NCBI RefSeq assembly: GCF_900101345.1
Contig: NZ_FMUX01000002.1
Coordinates: forward strand, 186,001-250,000
From: Desulfoluna spongiiphila
GTDB lineage: Bacteria; Desulfobacterota; Desulfobacteria; Desulfobacterales; Desulfolunaceae
DNA: 64,000 nucleotides
Direction: 5' to 3'
Below the pieces are notes generated by a model, which was not told the origin of the DNA, did no database searches, and saw only the letters and a program-made list of their open reading frames with translations. Below, one piece after another: positions 52,981 to 61,515 of this stretch. Each line of letters starts with the position of its first letter. The stretch's first letter is position 1. A program made the position numbers and the translations under genes.

Positions 52981-53892
52981 ATGATGAAGCGGATAGTATT
53001 GTTGGTCTGTTGTTTTGTTTTCACTGGTTTGACAGCCGTTGAAGCTGCGGTGATTTACATGAAGAGCGGCCGGGAGATCCACACCGATACGTTTTACAAA
53101 GAGAACGGGATGATCTACTACAACGTCGCCGGGCAGTCCGTGGGCGTACCGGAATCCACGGTGGAGAGGGTCGATGAGTCTGTGAATGACTCCGTGCTGG
53201 ACGAGAGACTCATTACCATTCGCATGCCCCGGTATTATGATGTGGCATCCACCTTGCCGGGGGTTGAGAACGGTCTGTATGAAGAGGTTTTTTTGCATAA
53301 GAAGTGCCCGGTTTTTCAGAAAGTGTTCGGGACAGGGGTGCTTTATGCCCAGGGGTGCGGGACGGGCTCCGGATACTGGGTTCTGGGGAAGGCGAATTCA
53401 TCGAGCCTGGAGCTGGAGACCCTTGCCTCCCTGAAGCATGTGCCCAAGGGCCATGGTCCCAATTACCACGGAACCCACTGGACGGCCACCGACGGAAGGG
53501 TGTGCGACGTACTGATCAAGTCGAGCCAGCCTCCGGCTACCACCGGTGAAGAGAAGCTGGTGCTGAAGTTCAACGGCTTTCCCAACGGTTTTTTTAACGG
53601 AATGTATAAACCCTGGGCCATCGTCAACGGCCGAATCGCCTATAAAATGAAGAAGGCTAAGGACGAGGCCACCATCGAGCTGAGGTCCGGAGGGGAAGGG
53701 AAGATTTTTTATTACTGGGCCATCAGCTTTAGAAATGACACCTATTACCACAGCGCCCCCTTTGACGCCCCGGACACATTTTATCCCCATGAGGTGGCGG
53801 CCTGGTCCCACAAAGGCATGGCCAAAGCCCTGCCTGGCGTGGTGGGTCAGGTGAGCACCGAACGGGAGCACACCTTTGAGTTTCAGCTGTGA
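52981..53892 (+). CDS. Secreted hypothetical protein
   Basis: A 303-residue exported protein with a signal peptide (1-22, ending VEAAV). The first mature segment VIYMKSGREIHTDTFYKENGMIYY resembles small beta-motifs found at the N-termini of many secreted proteins of delta-type Proteobacteria. The rest is beta-rich, with several aromatic and Gly-Asn stretches (KFNGFPNGFFNGMYKPW), three cysteines, and no recognised catalytic motif. ATG 52981 is followed by a second ATG (52984); the ribosome-binding site is weak (AAAGGTAAA). Function unknown. Confidence 0.8.
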   Translation: MMKRIVLLVCCFVFTGLTAVEAAVIYMKSGREIHTDTFYKENGMIYYNVAGQSVGVPESTVERVDESVNDSVLDERLITIRMPRYYDVASTLPGVENGLYEEVFLHKKCPVFQKVFGTGVLYAQGCGTGSGYWVLGKANSSSLELETLASLKHVPKGHGPNYHGTHWTATDGRVCDVLIKSSQPPATTGEEKLVLKFNGFPNGFFNGMYKPWAIVNGRIAYKMKKAKDEATIELRSGGEGKIFYYWAISFRNDTYYHSAPFDAPDTFYPHEVAAWSHKGMAKALPGVVGQVSTEREHTFEFQL

Positions 53893-53937
53893 TAGCCCGG
53901 CGGTGCCCTGCTTTCAAGGTGGCATACCTTTAGAGAT

Positions 53938-54113
53938 GCCTCCGGCGGCCCTGCCGGGGGCCAAGCTTTTAGCCTGATTTATAAAACCGGGTTTGACAAA
54001 CAGGTCTTAAGCAAGCCTTTCCAGGCTCCGCCGAAATGATTTCCACTTTTTCACATTAGAAACGTTTTTTGCGGAGCTTTTTTTTAAAAAAGCGACCCGC
54101 CGGAGGCAAGCTG
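53938..54113 (+). repeat. Dispersed repeat, subfamily B, copy R20a
   Basis: Ends GCCTCCGGCGG (53938) and CCGCCGGAGGC (54103-54113). The inner module GCTCCGCCGAAATGATT...TTTTTTGCGGAGC is the inverted counterpart of R13. It is followed directly by AAGCTGAATCGTTATC, an outer-end remnant. Confidence 0.88.
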
Positions 54114-54308
54114 AATCGTTATCAGGTTTTAAAAACAGATTCGGTTTCATTTGAATCAATGGCGAATGTGATTTTCCCTGAGGAACGAAGGGGAAAGCGC
54201 ATTCGCAACTGCTTTCGAGGTGGCACACCTCGCCGCCGGAGGCATCGCTTTTGTTTTTTCCTGATCCCTTTTGACCCTGTGGTTCATCGGGCTTTAACCA
54301 TAGAAGGC
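54114..54308 (+). repeat. Dispersed repeat, right half R20b plus extension
   Basis: Joins R20a: CAGGTTTTAAAAACAGATTC, GCGAATG...CATTCGC, CGAGGTGGCACACCTCG, CCGCCGGAGGC ending at 54243, then the extension CCTGATCCCTTTTGACCC...AACCATAGAAGGC (54260-54308). R20a and R20b form a mosaic, as if one element had inserted into another. Confidence 0.88.
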
Positions 54309-54366
54309 TGTTTTCTTTGACCCCTGTGTGGCCTTGGCTACACAGGGATCATCAGGATCTCAGCGA

Positions 54367-54942
54367 TTAATAGTTTTCAGGCTTGAGTTCAAAGTGCGCC
54401 TGGGGGTGGGCGCAGGCGGGACAGGTGACGGGGGCCTCGTCGCCGGTGTGGATGTACCCGCAGTTGCGGCAGGCCCAGACGGTTCCCGCCTCACGCTTGA
54501 AGACCTTTCCCGCCTCGATGTTGGCGGCCAGGGCGCGGTAGCGGTTTTCGTGGTGCTCTTCGGCGACGCAGATGTTCTCAAAGAGGACCGCAATGGCCTC
54601 AAATCCTTCTTCCCGTGCCACCTTGGCGTAGCCGGGGTACATGCTGGTGAACTCTTCTTTCTCCCCTTCGGCGGCGGCCTTGAGGTTTTCAAGGGTGGTG
54701 CCGATGACCCCTGCAGGAAAATTCCATTTCACTTCCACTTCCCCGCCTTCAAGGCATTTGAAGAAACGCTTGGCGTGTTCTTTTTCCTGGTTGGCGGTCT
54801 CTTCAAAGATGGCTGAAATCTGAACGTAGCCTTCCTTTTTGGCCTGGCCGGCAAAGTAGGTGTAGCGGTTGCGGGCCTGAGACTCGCCTGCGAAGGAGGT
54901 GAGGAGGTTCTTTTCGGTCTGGGTTCCTTTGAGTGAAGCCAT
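54367..54942 (-). CDS. rbr: Rubrerythrin
   Basis: A 191-residue non-haem iron peroxidase that detoxifies hydrogen peroxide in anaerobes. The ferritin-like diiron domain (residues 1-145) carries FAGESQARNRYTYFA, EETANQEKEHAKRFFK and ENICVAEEHHENRYRALA; the C-terminal rubredoxin domain has CRNCGYIHTGDEAPVTCPACAHP split as CRNCGYIHTG and CPACAHP, binding one iron. AAGGAG is upstream. The inverted repeat CCCTGTGTGGCC...GGCTACACAGGG (54324-54349) lies just past its stop. Confidence 0.96.
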   Translation of the reverse strand: MASLKGTQTEKNLLTSFAGESQARNRYTYFAGQAKKEGYVQISAIFEETANQEKEHAKRFFKCLEGGEVEVKWNFPAGVIGTTLENLKAAAEGEKEEFTSMYPGYAKVAREEGFEAIAVLFENICVAEEHHENRYRALAANIEAGKVFKREAGTVWACRNCGYIHTGDEAPVTCPACAHPQAHFELKPENY

Positions 54943-55365
54943 GGTATGATTTCTCCTTAAGACATAAAGATGGGTCGGTTTGACGCGGGCGAAGAGACCC
55001 GAGACGTCGGATCATGGGGCTGTGCCCCGGAGGATCCCTTGTGCCGGGTCAGGTGTCGCCCGCTTTTTATCGAAGACAACAACGTGCTCGAACCGCCGGT
55101 GGGTTCGATTGTTTCGGGTCGTATGCCGGGGGGGCCTGCGGCGTGGTGCGGTGGTGGCTCAAGGGGCCACCACACTGCCTGACTGCTTTGTCCTTCCGTG
55201 GTTACGGCACGGGGCACGAATTTTTTTGATCCTACCAGAAAGCGTGGGGCGTGTCATACCCAAAAGAGGGGCCGGTATTTCGGGGAGATACCGGCCGGGG
55301 CCTTGTGTTTCTTTGCCGGGAAGGATTGTCCCGCCGGGCGAGGGGGTGCGCTTTCGCCCCGGTTT
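54943..55365. other. Intergenic region with one hairpin
   Basis: About 420 bp without a gene. The perfect inverted repeat GGCCGGTAT...ATACCGGCC (55270-55278 and 55288-55296) stands about 70 bp downstream of the alpha/beta hydrolase stop and may be its terminator, although the T run is poor. Confidence 0.5.
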
Positions 55366-56304
55366 TCAGGATGGCTCGTGGGCCTGTGGGCCTTCCCCTG
55401 CAAATTCGATGATTTCCGATGCCATGCGCTCGGGTTCTTCCCAGGGGATCATGTGACCGGTGGCAGGGATCCGGGCAAGGTGTGCTCCGGGGATGAGGCG
55501 GGCATATGCCTTGCCTGCGGACAGGGGCACGAGCTTGTCCATCTCTCCCCAGAGGCAGAGGACCGGCGTATCGATGCGGGGTGCCTGCTGATCAATAAAG
55601 TCCCGGAAAAGGCCGTCGCGGGTGGTTTGGGACAGGGTGGTCAGGTCCCGTGGGGTGTTGGTGTTGGTCAGGATGATATCCCGTGTGCACTCCGGGTAGG
55701 GGGGACGCCCCGGGCCGGTCATGAAGAGGCGGTGGCTTTGGGCCAGGGCTTTTTCGGTGAGAAATCGATTGGCGACCTTCTGGGCTACGGGGGTCAGGGC
55801 CAGACGGGCGTACCAGGGAAGGCTGTCCCGCACCTGCCTCAGGCCGATGGCACCGGCAAGGACCAGGGAAAGGACGCGGTCCGGGGCGTCAAGGGCCATG
55901 CGGGCGGCGATTTCGCCCCCCATGGAGTGGCCCACCAGGACGAATCGGTCCACCCCGATGGCCGAGAGCCATTCCAGAAGGCGTGCGGCCTGCTTTTCGG
56001 GGAGATAGGAATCATGCTCTTTTGATGAGAGGCCGTGGCCGGGAAGGTCCGGGGCCACGACCCGATATTTTTTCTTCAGAAGGGGGATCATGGGCTTCCA
56101 GAAAAACCCCGAGCAGGACCAGCCGTGAACCAGGACCAGGGCGGGGCCGTCGCCTGCTTCAAGCCAGTGGACGGTATGCCCCTTTACCTCACACGTCTTT
56201 GATTCGGCCTGTAACTCGCCCATGAGGTTTTTTTCCAGGGTTTCTGGGGGCAGCCCTTTGTGGTGCGTGACGAACTCGCCTGCCGCATGCAAAACCTGTT
56301 TCAT
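55366..56304 (-). CDS. Alpha/beta hydrolase
   Basis: A 312-residue hydrolase. Oxyanion region LVHGWSCSGFFWKPM, DLPGHGLSS, nucleophile elbow LVGHSMGGEIAARMA, acid in LCLWGEMDKLVPL and His in PATGHMIPWEEPERMA. The catalytic triad is complete. An N-terminal extension of about 45 residues precedes the core. ATG 56304 is chosen because GAGAGGAAAG lies right before it; the frame continues to 56352. Substrate unknown; esters or C-C bonds are possible. Confidence 0.9.
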   Translation of the reverse strand: MKQVLHAAGEFVTHHKGLPPETLEKNLMGELQAESKTCEVKGHTVHWLEAGDGPALVLVHGWSCSGFFWKPMIPLLKKKYRVVAPDLPGHGLSSKEHDSYLPEKQAARLLEWLSAIGVDRFVLVGHSMGGEIAARMALDAPDRVLSLVLAGAIGLRQVRDSLPWYARLALTPVAQKVANRFLTEKALAQSHRLFMTGPGRPPYPECTRDIILTNTNTPRDLTTLSQTTRDGLFRDFIDQQAPRIDTPVLCLWGEMDKLVPLSAGKAYARLIPGAHLARIPATGHMIPWEEPERMASEIIEFAGEGPQAHEPS

Positions 56305-56458
56305 CTTTCCTCTCTCCTTTCTTATCTTCTCGCCGGAGTCGGTTGTGTGCAAATGCTACCATATACCTGTGAGAGCAATACGCCAAATGGAATTGCGTGG
56401 AATGACAGACCGGTGCCTTGACGTCTGAAGGACCCCAGCATCCTCTCAACGTCGCTTT

Positions 56459-56658
56459 CCTTGCCGCCGGAGGCAGTGCGGTTAAAGAGGCCTCCGGCGG
56501 CCCTGCCGGGGGCCAACCTTTTAAAAAGGTTGCCAAACAGGCCTTAAAAACAATTCAGTTTGATCTGAATCAGAGGCGAATGTGATTTTCCCTGAGGAAC
56601 GAAGGGGAAAGCGCATTCGCAATGTGCTTTCAAGGTGGCACACCTTGCCGCCGGAGGC
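56459..56658 (+). repeat. Dispersed palindromic repeat, copy R21 with preceding tail
   Basis: A tail fragment CCTTGCCGCCGGAGGC (56459-56474), a 15-bp linker AGTGCGGTTAAAGAG, then the full copy 56490-56658. The same tail-linker-start junction occurs between R4 and R5 (11872-11886). Confidence 0.9.
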
Positions 56659-56682
56659 ATTTTTGTTGCCCTTGTTCTGCGG

Positions 56683-57525
56683 CTACAGGGAGATGAGGAC
56701 CACGCCTGTGAGTGCCAGGGCGACCCCGGTGTATTGAATCGGCTGGAGCCTTTCCCGAAGGATCAAAGACGACAGGAGGATGGTAACGGCGGGGTAGAGG
56801 GAGCCCACAACGGCAACAAGGCTCAGCATGCCCACGGTGGTGGCAAGGGCAAAGGCGAAACCGGCCAGGGCGTCCACAATGCCCAACAGGATGATGGCAG
56901 GAAGGTGGAGGCGCCCCACCCTCAGGGGAGGGCGCAGGAAAAAGACCAGGGGAGTGAGGAAGACCCCGTAGGACGAACGCATGATCAGGGCTGACCAGTA
57001 CGGGTCCACCGCACTTGCGCGGTCCATGATGATGAGGAAACACCCCACGGCCAGGGCGGAGGCCAGGGCCATCCAGGCCCCCCGTGTGACTTTTCTTTCG
57101 TTATTCCCGTTGTTTTTCTCCCGTATGGCAAGCAGGGTGCCGACAATGGCGGTGGGGATACCGACGGCCTGGAGCATGGAGAGCGTATCACCGGTGGACA
57201 GGCCGTAGGCCAGGGGCAGCATGGCGCCCAGGGAGCTGACCGGGGCGATGATGGACATGGGGCCCATGGCCAGTGCTTTGTACAGGAGAAACATGGCGAT
57301 GATCCCCGCTGCACCGCCGCCTACGGCCCACCACAGAACCGGGTCCGCGGGCAGGGGCCTGCCGCGGAGGCAGACGAGGGCGAAAATCATGGCCACCCCG
57401 AAGATGTTCGAGATCGTCAGCACGGTGAGCGTGGGCAGGTGGCGGCTCTTCACGCCTCCGATGAAATCGGCGACACCCCATCCGAAACAGGCTGCAATGG
57501 AGAGACTGAGTGCAAACAACGGCAT
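56683..57525 (-). CDS. EamA/DMT-superfamily transporter
   Basis: A 280-residue membrane protein with ten helices in two EamA halves. It begins MPLFALSLSIAACFGWGVADFIGG; other markers are APVSSLGAMLPLAYGLSTG and the second-half helices ending LALTGVVLISL. It lies divergently from a LysR gene, with repeat R22 between, so LysR control is plausible. ATG 57525 has AGAGGT just upstream; the longer frame to 57642 is repeat read-through. Probably an exporter of a small metabolite; substrate unknown. Confidence 0.85.
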   Translation of the reverse strand: MPLFALSLSIAACFGWGVADFIGGVKSRHLPTLTVLTISNIFGVAMIFALVCLRGRPLPADPVLWWAVGGGAAGIIAMFLLYKALAMGPMSIIAPVSSLGAMLPLAYGLSTGDTLSMLQAVGIPTAIVGTLLAIREKNNGNNERKVTRGAWMALASALAVGCFLIIMDRASAVDPYWSALIMRSSYGVFLTPLVFFLRPPLRVGRLHLPAIILLGIVDALAGFAFALATTVGMLSLVAVVGSLYPAVTILLSSLILRERLQPIQYTGVALALTGVVLISL

Positions 57526-57584
57526 ACCTCTACGATTTGATTTGGGATCAGGTAAAAAAATAAATGCACAAATCAACCATGACT

Positions 57585-57667
57585 GCCGCTGTGATTTGAC
57601 CCGAGGAACGAGGGGCAAAGCGCGGCGACAACCAGCTTTCAAGGTGGCTCACCTTGCCGCCGGAGGC
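57585..57667 (+). repeat. Dispersed palindromic repeat, copy R22 (short subfamily)
   Basis: GCCGCTGTGATTTGACCC with GGGGCAAAGCGCGGC around the loop GAGGAACGA, CAAGGTGGCTCACCTTG and CCGCCGGAGGC. Similar to R3 and R6. Confidence 0.85.
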
Positions 57668-57759
57668 ATCGTTTTCGTCTGTTTTATTTTTGTACCGAAT
57701 CCTTGTGTGTGATTGATGGTTCGATATTTGTTCTTGCTACCCTACAAGGGGGTGAGATA

Positions 57760-57786
57760 TTGGTAAAATTAATCTTATTTTACCAA
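57760..57786. promoter_or_regulatory. Perfect inverted repeat upstream of the LysR gene
   Basis: TTGGTAAAAT (57760-57769) and ATTTTACCAA (57777-57786) with a 7-bp spacer, ending 16 bp before the LysR start codon. Likely operator for autoregulation or for the divergent transporter gene. Confidence 0.7.
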
Positions 57787-57802
57787 AGGATAATTTGAGC
57801 TT

Positions 57803-58759
57803 ATGCTTCCTGATTTTAACCGCCTCAAGGTCTTCTATTATATTTATTCGCACCGCAGTGTCGTTTCGGCCGCCAAAGCCCTTCATCTTTCCCAGCCGGC
57901 GGTGAGCCAGCAGCTTCAGAAGCTTGAGGGAGAGCTCGGTGTCAGGCTTTTTACCCGGCTCCACAAAAAACTGGTCCCCACGGCGGCTGGAAAGGAGCTC
58001 GCTTCCATGGTGGCGCCTTTTGTGGAGGGGTTGGCGTCGGGCATCGAACGGATTTGCAGGCCGTCCCATGAGCCGTCGGGGCTGTTGCGGGTGGGGGCTC
58101 CCAATGAGTTTGGAAAGCAGTATCTGCCGCAGGTGTGCCATGCCTTTCGCCGGGAGTACCCGGGGGTGACGTTTGCCATGACCTTTGCAGAGTCCGCAGT
58201 CATTTTAGGCATGTTGGGGGAGGGGCGGCTCGACCTGGCCCTGTCGGATGTCTTCGTGACCCATGACCGGGTCCTGGGGTTACCCGACATCTTCAGTACG
58301 GAGCCTTTGGTGGACGAGGAGGTGATCCTCGCATGTTCGAGGGGGTATTACGAAGGGAAGACAGGGGATGATTTAAGCTATGGGAACCTTATTCGAATGG
58401 ATTTTCTCTGCGATGAGGTGGATGCCATGGTGCTGTCCCACTGGTTCAGGCACCATTTTAAGAGAGTGCCCCAGGATCTTTCCGTTGTCCTGACCGTGGA
58501 CAGCCATGAAGCCATGGTGTCGGCTTTAAAGCTTGGTATGGGCTTAGGAATCACGGCTTCCCATCTCATGTGGGAAGAGATCCGCAACGGCTCCATTGTC
58601 CCCATTTTAACGCCCACCCCCAACGCCATCAACCGGATCTCTCTTGTCCAACTTCAGGACAAAGTGCCGACCCTGACGGAAAAGACCTTCTTCTCCTTTG
58701 TGAAAGCGGCGATGGGAAAGGCAACGATTCAGAAGAAGTTTACCAGGCTCTCGGATTAA
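57803..58759 (+). CDS. LysR-family transcriptional regulator
   Basis: A 318-residue regulator. The N-terminal winged HTH reads LKVFYYIYSHRSVVSAAKALHLSQPAVSQQLQKLEGELGVRLF (key stretch AAKALHLSQPAVSQQLQKLE). The effector domain starts near residue 90 (LLRVGAPNEFGKQYLP) and includes GRLDLALSDVFVTHD and LGMGLGITASHLMWEE. The palindrome just upstream and the divergent DMT transporter suggest a regulator-exporter pair of LysE/ArgP style. Coinducer unknown. Confidence 0.93.
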   Translation: MLPDFNRLKVFYYIYSHRSVVSAAKALHLSQPAVSQQLQKLEGELGVRLFTRLHKKLVPTAAGKELASMVAPFVEGLASGIERICRPSHEPSGLLRVGAPNEFGKQYLPQVCHAFRREYPGVTFAMTFAESAVILGMLGEGRLDLALSDVFVTHDRVLGLPDIFSTEPLVDEEVILACSRGYYEGKTGDDLSYGNLIRMDFLCDEVDAMVLSHWFRHHFKRVPQDLSVVLTVDSHEAMVSALKLGMGLGITASHLMWEEIRNGSIVPILTPTPNAINRISLVQLQDKVPTLTEKTFFSFVKAAMGKATIQKKFTRLSD

Positions 58760-58790
58760 GGGCGCTGAAATAATAAAACATACAAAAACG

Positions 58791-58988
58791 GTAACCATTC
58801 AGCTCAAAAAAACAGCCTCCGGCGGCAGGGTGTGCCACCTTGAAAGCAGGTTGCGAATGCGTTTTGCCCCTCGTTCCTCGGGTCAAATCATATCCGCCTT
58901 TAAAGAAAAATCCATTCAAGAAGATTTTTTAAAACCTGTCTTTATAAAATCGGGTAAAAGTTTAGCTCCCGGCAGGGCCGCCGGAGGC
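58791..58988 (-). repeat. Dispersed palindromic repeat, copy R23
   Basis: Core 58815-58988, minus orientation, with all modules except a disrupted A/T hairpin. The left outer end GTAACCATTCAGCT (58791-58804) is present; the right outer end is not recognisable. Confidence 0.9.
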
Positions 58989-59015
58989 ATACGTTGAGGG
59001 AACTGTCTTCTGTCC

Positions 59016-59474
59016 TCAGGAAACCTGCCCGAGATAGACCGGGGGATCGGGGAGCCTGAAGGCCTTCAGGACCCCTTCCAGCTCTTCGGGGTGAAGGGTC
59101 AGCCTGTGGAGGGATTGTTTCTGAACCCACTCCACGGACACCTGGTGCGGGTCCGGGGTGTGTCCCATGACAGGGTCGTAGGGTTCGTTGAGTTCGCAGA
59201 GAAAGGCGAACTCCACATGGTGCTGGATAATGTCCGGGTCTTTTCTGGCCGGGTGGCTGTGTTCGTAGACGCCCAGGAGTCCGAGGACGTTGACGGTGGT
59301 GGCCACCTCTTCGTTGACCTCCCTGACCACAGTCTCTTCAAGGGTCTCCCCCGGCTTCTGGCGTCCGCCGGGCAGGGTGTAAAGGGTCTGGCCGTTATCA
59401 TACTCCTTCATGAGCATCAGGATGTTCTGGCCGTCGGTAATGATCGCCTTGGCGATGTTTAACGAGATGATCAT
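59016..59474 (-). CDS. Nudix hydrolase
   Basis: A 152-residue pyrophosphohydrolase. The Nudix box runs from GGRQKPGETLEETVVREV into NEEVATTV, with the metal-binding glutamates REVNEE in place. The N-terminus MIISLNIAKAIITDGQNILMLM and the later EHSHPARKDPDIIQHHVEFAFLCEL (short: IQHHVEFAFLCEL) fit MutT-like proteins. Substrate cannot be predicted. It lies 53 bp downstream of the ABC exporter genes on the same strand and may be in their transcript. Confidence 0.88.
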   Translation of the reverse strand: MIISLNIAKAIITDGQNILMLMKEYDNGQTLYTLPGGRQKPGETLEETVVREVNEEVATTVNVLGLLGVYEHSHPARKDPDIIQHHVEFAFLCELNEPYDPVMGHTPDPHQVSVEWVQKQSLHRLTLHPEELEGVLKAFRLPDPPVYLGQVS

Positions 59475-59526
59475 GGGGCCTCCTTATGGCGGTGCCTCTG
59501 GAATGAAACCCTGTTTGTCTTGCATC

Positions 59527-61515
59527 TTATCCTTTCTGAATTGATTTATGCAACCCCTGAGAGGGAACTGCAGCCAGGCCATTTTCGAGTTGCTGCATGC
59601 GAAAGTAGATCCCTTTTTGTTCCATGAGGGTGTCATGGCTGCCCGATTCCGCGATACGTCCCCCCTTGACGACCAGGATGCGGTCGGCATGCCGGGCGGT
59701 GGAGAGGCGGTGGGCGATGAGAAAGGTGGTGCGGTTTTCCATGAGCCGGGAAAGGGCTGCCTGGATCTCCGATTCACTCACCGAGTCCACATAGCTGGTG
59801 GCCTCGTCTAAGATGAGAAGCTCGGGGTTTTTCACGAAGGCCCGGGCGATGGAGAGCAGCTGGCGTTCCCCGCTGGACAGGGGGCGGCCCCCTTCGGTGA
59901 GGAGGGTGTCCATGCCCTGGTCCAGGCGGTCGAGGACAAAGCCGCACCCGGCGTGTCGCAAGGCGGTATCAAGGGTCTCGGGGGAAGGGCTGCTGTCCGG
60001 GTCGGGGAGGATGTTCTCCCGGATGGTGCCGGCAAAGAGGAAGGGATCCTGCATGACCATGGCGATGCGACTGCGCCACCTTTGGGGGTCAAGGTCTGAA
60101 AGGGGGGTGCCGTTGACCCGGATGGTGCCGCTCTGGGGGTCCCAGAATCGGACAAGGAGGCTGACGATGGAGGTCTTGCCCGCGCCCGTGGGGCCCACGA
60201 TGGCGATGGTCTCCCCTTTTTTTGCGGTAAAACTGACGCCGGAAAGCACCGGCTCCCCGTCGGTGTACCCGAAGGAGAGGTCGTCGAAGGCGATGGTGTC
60301 GATGGCACCTCCCGGGTCTCCGCCGGGCTGTTCGTCGTCGGCCATGGGGGTGTCGAGGATGAGAAAAAGGCGCTCGGCCGATGAGAAGGCGTTTTGAAGG
60401 ATGTTGTACTTTTCGGCGATGTCCCGGATGGGGCGGAAGAACATGCGCAGGTAGCTGATGTAGGCCACCAGGACCCCCAGGCTGGCAAAGCCCCCCATGA
60501 CCCGGTAGCCGCCGTAGAAGATGATGAGGCCCAGGGCCGTTGAGTTGAGTACCTCGATGACGGGCATGAAGAGGGCAAAGATACGCACCTGGGCCATGCC
60601 CGCGTCAAAATGGCGGTCCGAGAGGCGCTTGAAGGCGGCGTCGGTCTCTTTTTCCCGGGCAAAGAGGCGGATGACGCTCATGCCCCCGATGGTCTCGGCC
60701 AGGTGGGCGTTGATCTCGGCGATGCGGATACGAAGGTCCCGGAAGGCGGAGCGTGACCGGCGGGCAAAGCCGATGGCGGCCACCACGGCCACGGGGATGA
60801 CGATGAGGGTGACGGCGGCCAGGCGAAGGTCCAGGATGATCAGCATGGCCAGGATACCCGCCAAAAGAAAAATGTCTCTAAAGACAAAGGTGATGACCGA
60901 GGTGAACATCTCCCGCAGGTTTTCAACGTCCCCGGTGAGGCGGGTCACCACCCGTCCCGTGGGGTTCCTGTGATACCAGGAAACCGGGAGTTTGCGGATG
61001 TGGGTGAAAAGGGTCAGGCGAAGGTCGTGAATGATCCTCTGGCCCATGGTTTCCAGGACAAAGGTCTGGCAGAACCCGAAGAGGAAATTAAAGAAAAGGG
61101 CGACCAGAAGGACCAGGCCTGCCTTGACGGCGCCTGTCATGTCGGCAGCACGCAGACGCAGGCGGGTCTCGGGGTCGGCTTCATTAAGGGCGGTTCTCGG
61201 GATCTGCAGGGGTGCTTCCCCCGGTGTCCGGAGCTCCGGGCGGGTGGCGAGGAACCGGCGCACCGCGGGATCGGATTCATCCACGGTGACAAGCCGGGTC
61301 TCCGGCCTGCCCGGGTCGGGCACGATGTACCGGTCTAGGGCCTCTTTGGTGATCCAGGGGATGGAGAGGTCAAGGCCCGTTAAAACGATCACCAGGAGCA
61401 GGGCCGTCACCAGCAGGCCCCGGTGGGGGGTGATGAAGGGGAGCAGGCGACCTGCCAGCCGGTAGTCCTTTGACTGGGTGACATCCGTCTCTTCGATGTA
61501 TCCGCCCCTACGCAT
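59527..61515 (-). CDS. ABC exporter half-transporter with canonical ATPase site (MdlB-like)
   Basis: A 662-residue protein: N-terminal exporter membrane domain (six helices, residues about 30-370, with an inserted periplasmic-type segment VPDPGRPETRLVTVDESDP near residues 65-85) and C-terminal ATPase. Motifs: Walker A GPTGAGKTSIV, signature LSSGERQLLSIARAF, Walker B LLILDEATSYVD with the catalytic Glu, H-loop IAHRLSTARHAD. GAGGAGG precedes ATG 61515; the start overlaps the upstream gene's end by 8 bp. Pairs with the next protein as a heterodimer. Substrate unknown. Confidence 0.92.
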   Translation of the reverse strand: MRRGGYIEETDVTQSKDYRLAGRLLPFITPHRGLLVTALLLVIVLTGLDLSIPWITKEALDRYIVPDPGRPETRLVTVDESDPAVRRFLATRPELRTPGEAPLQIPRTALNEADPETRLRLRAADMTGAVKAGLVLLVALFFNFLFGFCQTFVLETMGQRIIHDLRLTLFTHIRKLPVSWYHRNPTGRVVTRLTGDVENLREMFTSVITFVFRDIFLLAGILAMLIILDLRLAAVTLIVIPVAVVAAIGFARRSRSAFRDLRIRIAEINAHLAETIGGMSVIRLFAREKETDAAFKRLSDRHFDAGMAQVRIFALFMPVIEVLNSTALGLIIFYGGYRVMGGFASLGVLVAYISYLRMFFRPIRDIAEKYNILQNAFSSAERLFLILDTPMADDEQPGGDPGGAIDTIAFDDLSFGYTDGEPVLSGVSFTAKKGETIAIVGPTGAGKTSIVSLLVRFWDPQSGTIRVNGTPLSDLDPQRWRSRIAMVMQDPFLFAGTIRENILPDPDSSPSPETLDTALRHAGCGFVLDRLDQGMDTLLTEGGRPLSSGERQLLSIARAFVKNPELLILDEATSYVDSVSESEIQAALSRLMENRTTFLIAHRLSTARHADRILVVKGGRIAESGSHDTLMEQKGIYFRMQQLENGLAAVPSQGLHKSIQKG

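Noticed and set aside
56475..56489. Short linker as an attachment (att) site
   Set aside because: It occurs only at repeat junctions, with no integrase or tRNA nearby, so it is better explained as part of the repeat.
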